This document shows, one piece after another, positions 4,568-7,171 of a DNA stretch of 7,171 nucleotides (the stretch's first letter is position 1; each line of letters begins with the position of its first letter). The translations under genes were made by a program, and so were the position numbers. The notes under the pieces are model-generated. The model saw only the letters and a list, made by a program, of their open reading frames with translations. It did not search any database and was not told where the DNA came from. Origin of the DNA: Bacillota bacterium (GTDB taxonomy: Bacteria > Bacillota > Clostridia > Lachnospirales > Lachnospiraceae); NCBI GenBank assembly GCA_023415655.1, contig JAEZKD010000050.1, forward strand, positions 1 to 7,171. The letters run 5' to 3'.

Positions 4568-5926
4568 CTATCTATCTTCTAAGATAAATGTCTCAAAGGC
4601 TTTGATTGCTTTATCTCTCATACTAAAATCGAATATACCATTATTTATTAACTTAATCGTGAAGAACATATGCTCTGCAATAGATATTTTATAATCCTTG
4701 ATAAATTCTTCATAAGTATAATCCTTTACTTGTTCGCAAAGACATTGGTAATAATAATCAAGCAATGGCTTTGCACACCTTTTATCGGATTCAATATGAA
4801 GAGCTAATAACATAGCTAAATCCTCAGTGCATAATCCAATCCTGACTGCTTGAAGACCAATGAACTTCACTGTTCTATCGTTTGTTTTAGACATAAAGGT
4901 TTGGCCAGGATGGAGGTCACCATGAATAATCGTAATATTTTTCCTAGTACGAAATCTTTCCTCCATCAGTTTTGGATATTCCTCTCTTAAATACTGAATT
5001 GCATATTTAAAATAATCCAGTTTTTTAGGCTCTATATTGTTTACATAATTCAACCATAGTTTAGGAATTTTCCCCATCTCTTCGTTTGCTCTGTATGTAT
5101 TGTAATCCCTTTCTATACAACTAATATGAGATAGAATATTCTCTTTGGATTCTAATCTCCAATCAAAACCAAGCTTTTCAAAAGCCTCGGGGTTATCCCA
5201 AAAAATTGAGTGTAACTTAGCTGTCGCTGATAAGATGTCATTATAATTCTGTCTTATCATTTCACCATTCTCATTATTTTCATCAAAATCATACCCTTGG
5301 ATATAATCATTGGATAAATCGTCCATCAGAACAACTTTCTCTTTCAGATCAATATAATAAATCTGTGGAATCGCCATGGTATACTCTTTGATAAAATTAA
5401 TTGTAAATAGTTCTTTATCATTACTACCATATATTTTTTCGAGTAATTTCATTTCTTTTTGTGCTGCCGATATGGTAATGCTTATGATTAAAGTACCATC
5501 TTTTTTTATCGGTGTCTTCTTAGTCACTGTACAATACCCTAAGTTTGGGTAAGCGTTGTATACAGAACTTATAATTGTATCGTCGTCTAGACCTAGATTA
5601 GCTTTATCTTTTGATGCAACTTCACCATCCATTTTTTGTATTACATATTTCGCTATGTATTCTGCTTGCTGTTCCAAAAGTGTTGGTTTTTCTTCTTCGA
5701 TTTTCTCATCAAAGGAATAGGCTGGCATAATGATATCGTCAATCGTACATCCAAATATTTGTGATAAGACGGGTAATAAGGTTGTCTCTGGCAAAGTATG
5801 ACCGTTTTCCCATTTACTGATTGCTTGTGGGGAGATAGTAAGCATTTCTGCAAGTCTTTCCTGTGATAATCCAGTAGTCTTTCGCAGCGTAGCAATTTTA
5901 ACTCCTACTTTTTTGGTATCTAACAT
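4568..5926 (-). CDS. XRE-type HTH fused to APH-like kinase fold, probably catalytically degenerate
   Basis: This is a 452-aa protein. Residues 8-68 are an XRE/Cro-type helix-turn-helix (LRKTTGLSQERLAEML, then ISPQAISKWENGHTLPE). Residues 110-450 resemble the aminoglycoside/choline phosphotransferase fold: hinge-like VVLMDDLS (198-205), TAKLHSIFW (235-243), the Brenner-type motif HGDLHPG at 335-341 with D337, and the C-terminal QAVRIGLCTEDLAMLLAL. Three positions look wrong for an enzyme. The TLIVK-type beta-3 lysine seems replaced by S149 (TLIISI), the metal-binding Asn after HGDLHPG is Q342, and the DFG-type Asp is G357 in KFIGLQ. It may therefore be a ligand-sensing repressor with a pseudokinase sensor domain, not a resistance enzyme. 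ATG 5926 has AAGGAG (rc of 5934-5939) 7 nt upstream. It ends in a strong terminator. The alignment was made by eye. Confidence 0.85.
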   Translation of the reverse strand: MLDTKKVGVKIATLRKTTGLSQERLAEMLTISPQAISKWENGHTLPETTLLPVLSQIFGCTIDDIIMPAYSFDEKIEEEKPTLLEQQAEYIAKYVIQKMDGEVASKDKANLGLDDDTIISSVYNAYPNLGYCTVTKKTPIKKDGTLIISITISAAQKEMKLLEKIYGSNDKELFTINFIKEYTMAIPQIYYIDLKEKVVLMDDLSNDYIQGYDFDENNENGEMIRQNYNDILSATAKLHSIFWDNPEAFEKLGFDWRLESKENILSHISCIERDYNTYRANEEMGKIPKLWLNYVNNIEPKKLDYFKYAIQYLREEYPKLMEERFRTRKNITIIHGDLHPGQTFMSKTNDRTVKFIGLQAVRIGLCTEDLAMLLALHIESDKRCAKPLLDYYYQCLCEQVKDYTYEEFIKDYKISIAEHMFFTIKLINNGIFDFSMRDKAIKAFETFILEDR

Positions 5927-5947
5927 ATAACCTCTCCTTACATTCTA

Positions 5948-5974
5948 ATATTCAACGTTGTTAATATCATTATA
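5948..5974 (-). promoter_or_regulatory. Candidate -10 box and operator-like dyad upstream of the HTH-pseudokinase gene
   Basis: A consensus TATAAT on the minus strand (rc of 5969-5974) lies 42 bp upstream of the start at 5926. The -35 region at 17 bp spacing (rc of 5992-5997, TGGTCT) is a poor match. Just downstream of the -10 box is the perfect palindrome CAACGTTG (5953-5960), flanked by inverted ATATT (5948-5952) and AATAT (5963-5967). This position suits an operator for autoregulation by the encoded HTH protein, but that is inference. Confidence 0.4.
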
Positions 5975-6026
5975 GTTACTACCGTTCACAGAGACCATAC
6001 CAAATATAGGAAGAGAACTTAACTTT

Positions 6027-6036
6027 AGGTTAACCT
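6027..6036. promoter_or_regulatory. Perfect 10-bp palindrome AGGTTAACCT in the spacer before the HTH gene
   Basis: This is a perfect palindrome in the 183-bp gap between the 350-aa acetyltransferase stop (6110) and the HTH-pseudokinase start (5926). It has no loop, so it is more likely a protein-binding site than an RNA hairpin. I found no clear terminator for the acetyltransferase in this gap; TTTCGT and ACGAAA around 6038-6060 form only a weak stem. Confidence 0.25.
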
Positions 6037-6109
6037 TTTTCGTGTCATCAATAACGAAACGTAGAATAGCCAAAAGCCTTATCAATAGAGTCCTTCTAAC
6101 GATCTTAAA

Positions 6110-7162
6110 TCAAAGACCTTTCGCAAGAAATTCAGTCCATTCCTTACGTTTAAAATTAGTAGCCAACCCACATTCGTTAAGATATTCAATGAATTGTTTC
6201 AAACGTGAGTAGTCCAGCTGCATCTTTTTTTGTTTCATTAACAACATCAGATTGATTGTACTTTCTACATCATTCGCTTTGATATAACAATATAAACATT
6301 CCCATAACACAAAGTCATATGTATTAGATACGTTATGCAGATATTTTCCCCACTCATACCATTCTGCTTCCGACAAATCGGTAAGATTCTCTATTGGTGG
6401 GTACGATGTAAAGGAACAATACGTATTATTCTGTTTAAATCCTAGTGATTCTGCAATTGCAATTGAACCCTTATTGGAATCAACACATAGCCAATCTATC
6501 GTTTCATATCCCTGATAAAAACATTGTTTCACCGTCGCTGACACCACTATTTTTGCAAACCCATTCTTTCGATATCTTTCATCCGTATGAATGCCAATCG
6601 CAATTTGATGATCCGAATAACAATCGCTAAGCGACCAACTTACAATTGCCTCATCATTATGTATATAGTAACCTACCCCATTTGATTGGAAGGCATCTTC
6701 ACTCCCCCAATTATCTACCCAATCCAGTATCTCCTCTGAGTTATCATAATTCATTTCTCGTAACTTATGAATATCAACTTTCTCTAAATGAAATCCTTCC
6801 TTTAATACTGTTTTACATTCGATAAAATCTTCACTAGAAAGCACATAATGTCTTCTTTGATACTTTCTAATCAAAGAGTTTTTATGAATTGTAGGTATCC
6901 ACTCTATCCATTCTTCTGAATCTGGTGTTAATGGATCCCAAAAATCTAATTCCTTTGAAATTTGAGAAATCTCCTTGTTAGTACTACCAGCAATTAAATT
7001 ACATTCACTTGTTTTAATTAAAGCTACCGTTGGTTGATCCATATCATCTACAAAGATTTCACCAGGCATAAGCCCGTTGATCACTGAAAAAACAGATAAT
7101 TCATTTTGTGATTTGACCAAAGCTTTCACCTTATAATAATCATTCTCTTCTAATCTAATCAT
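6110..7162 (-). CDS. Two-domain GNAT acetyltransferase (ZmaR-like family) with helical C-terminal extension
   Basis: This is a 350-aa protein. An N-terminal domain (about 1-125) precedes a catalytic GNAT core at about 160-255. The core shows strand 4 IAIGIHTDERYRKNGFAKIV with the acetyl-CoA loop R198-K-N-G-F-A203, and motif B DWLCVDSNKGSIAIAESLGF with N230, S233 and the LGF turn. This two-part build resembles the Bacillus acetyltransferase family that includes the zwittermicin-resistance protein ZmaR (PF12746-like), so acetylation of a small amine is expected; the substrate is unknown. Residues 262-350 form a helical tail; 284-316 resemble one PPR/TPR-type helical hairpin. The ATG at 7162 leaves only 9 bp of upstream sequence (GAAAAGAAC), so the ribosome site and promoter fall outside the window and a longer N-terminus cannot be fully excluded. 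The gene reads toward the HTH-pseudokinase gene, 183 bp away. Confidence 0.85.
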   Translation of the reverse strand: MIRLEENDYYKVKALVKSQNELSVFSVINGLMPGEIFVDDMDQPTVALIKTSECNLIAGSTNKEISQISKELDFWDPLTPDSEEWIEWIPTIHKNSLIRKYQRRHYVLSSEDFIECKTVLKEGFHLEKVDIHKLREMNYDNSEEILDWVDNWGSEDAFQSNGVGYYIHNDEAIVSWSLSDCYSDHQIAIGIHTDERYRKNGFAKIVVSATVKQCFYQGYETIDWLCVDSNKGSIAIAESLGFKQNNTYCSFTSYPPIENLTDLSEAEWYEWGKYLHNVSNTYDFVLWECLYCYIKANDVESTINLMLLMKQKKMQLDYSRLKQFIEYLNECGLATNFKRKEWTEFLAKGL

Positions 7163-7171
7163 GTTCTTTTC

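Noticed and set aside
5653..5895. Minus-strand ORF of 80 codons
   Set aside because: It is a shifted frame of the HTH region of the pseudokinase fusion, which has the better start and recognisable domain.
6445..6630. Plus-strand ORF of 61 codons
   Set aside because: It is antisense to the catalytic core of the 350-aa acetyltransferase, with no supporting signals.

Overview
The window is AT-rich, low-GC DNA that looks like a Bacillota (Firmicutes) chromosome, most likely a clostridial or Lachnospiraceae-like organism. The evidence is near-consensus AGGAGG-type ribosome binding sites, sigma-A-type promoters, a CD3324-family regulator, and gene families common in that group. No species can be assigned from sequence alone. 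There are no rRNA or tRNA genes, no CRISPR array, no transposase and no integrase. The gene mix (two acetyltransferases, two kinase-fold proteins, two phosphatases and small regulators) fits an accessory or adaptive chromosomal region.

Layout. Bases 1-560 hold no credible gene. They contain two 53-bp tandem repeat units at the very edge and two further copies of a related TTCCCT-containing repeat. Next comes a small minus-strand regulator (625-885) that ends in a long hairpin. It is preceded by an unusual leader: a strong minus-strand promoter (1077-1105), a 13-codon peptide with a near-perfect Shine-Dalgarno sequence (989-1030), and an 82-bp nested inverted repeat (921-1002). Facing away on the plus strand is a 225-aa protein (1286-1963) made of about 14 pentapeptide-like repeats joined to a minimal protein-kinase-like domain. 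A strong hairpin (2049-2080) closes that gene.

The rest, 2127-7162, is all on the minus strand. Reading in the direction of transcription it holds a two-domain GNAT acetyltransferase of 350 aa, an XRE-type HTH fused to an APH-like kinase fold that seems to have lost key catalytic residues (452 aa), a clear terminator, a small GNAT acetyltransferase (143 aa), and a likely two-gene operon of a metallophosphoesterase and a HAD hydrolase.

How the genes may work together. The phosphoesterase and HAD genes are 26 nt apart and are probably co-transcribed. The other minus-strand genes have their own spacers and probably their own promoters. The most unusual parts are the repeat-kinase gene, whose 15-bp DNA repeat is its own reverse complement and so encodes the same pentapeptide on both strands; the leader of the CD3324-family gene; and the HTH-pseudokinase fusion. 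These functions are inferred from motifs read by eye, with no database comparison.
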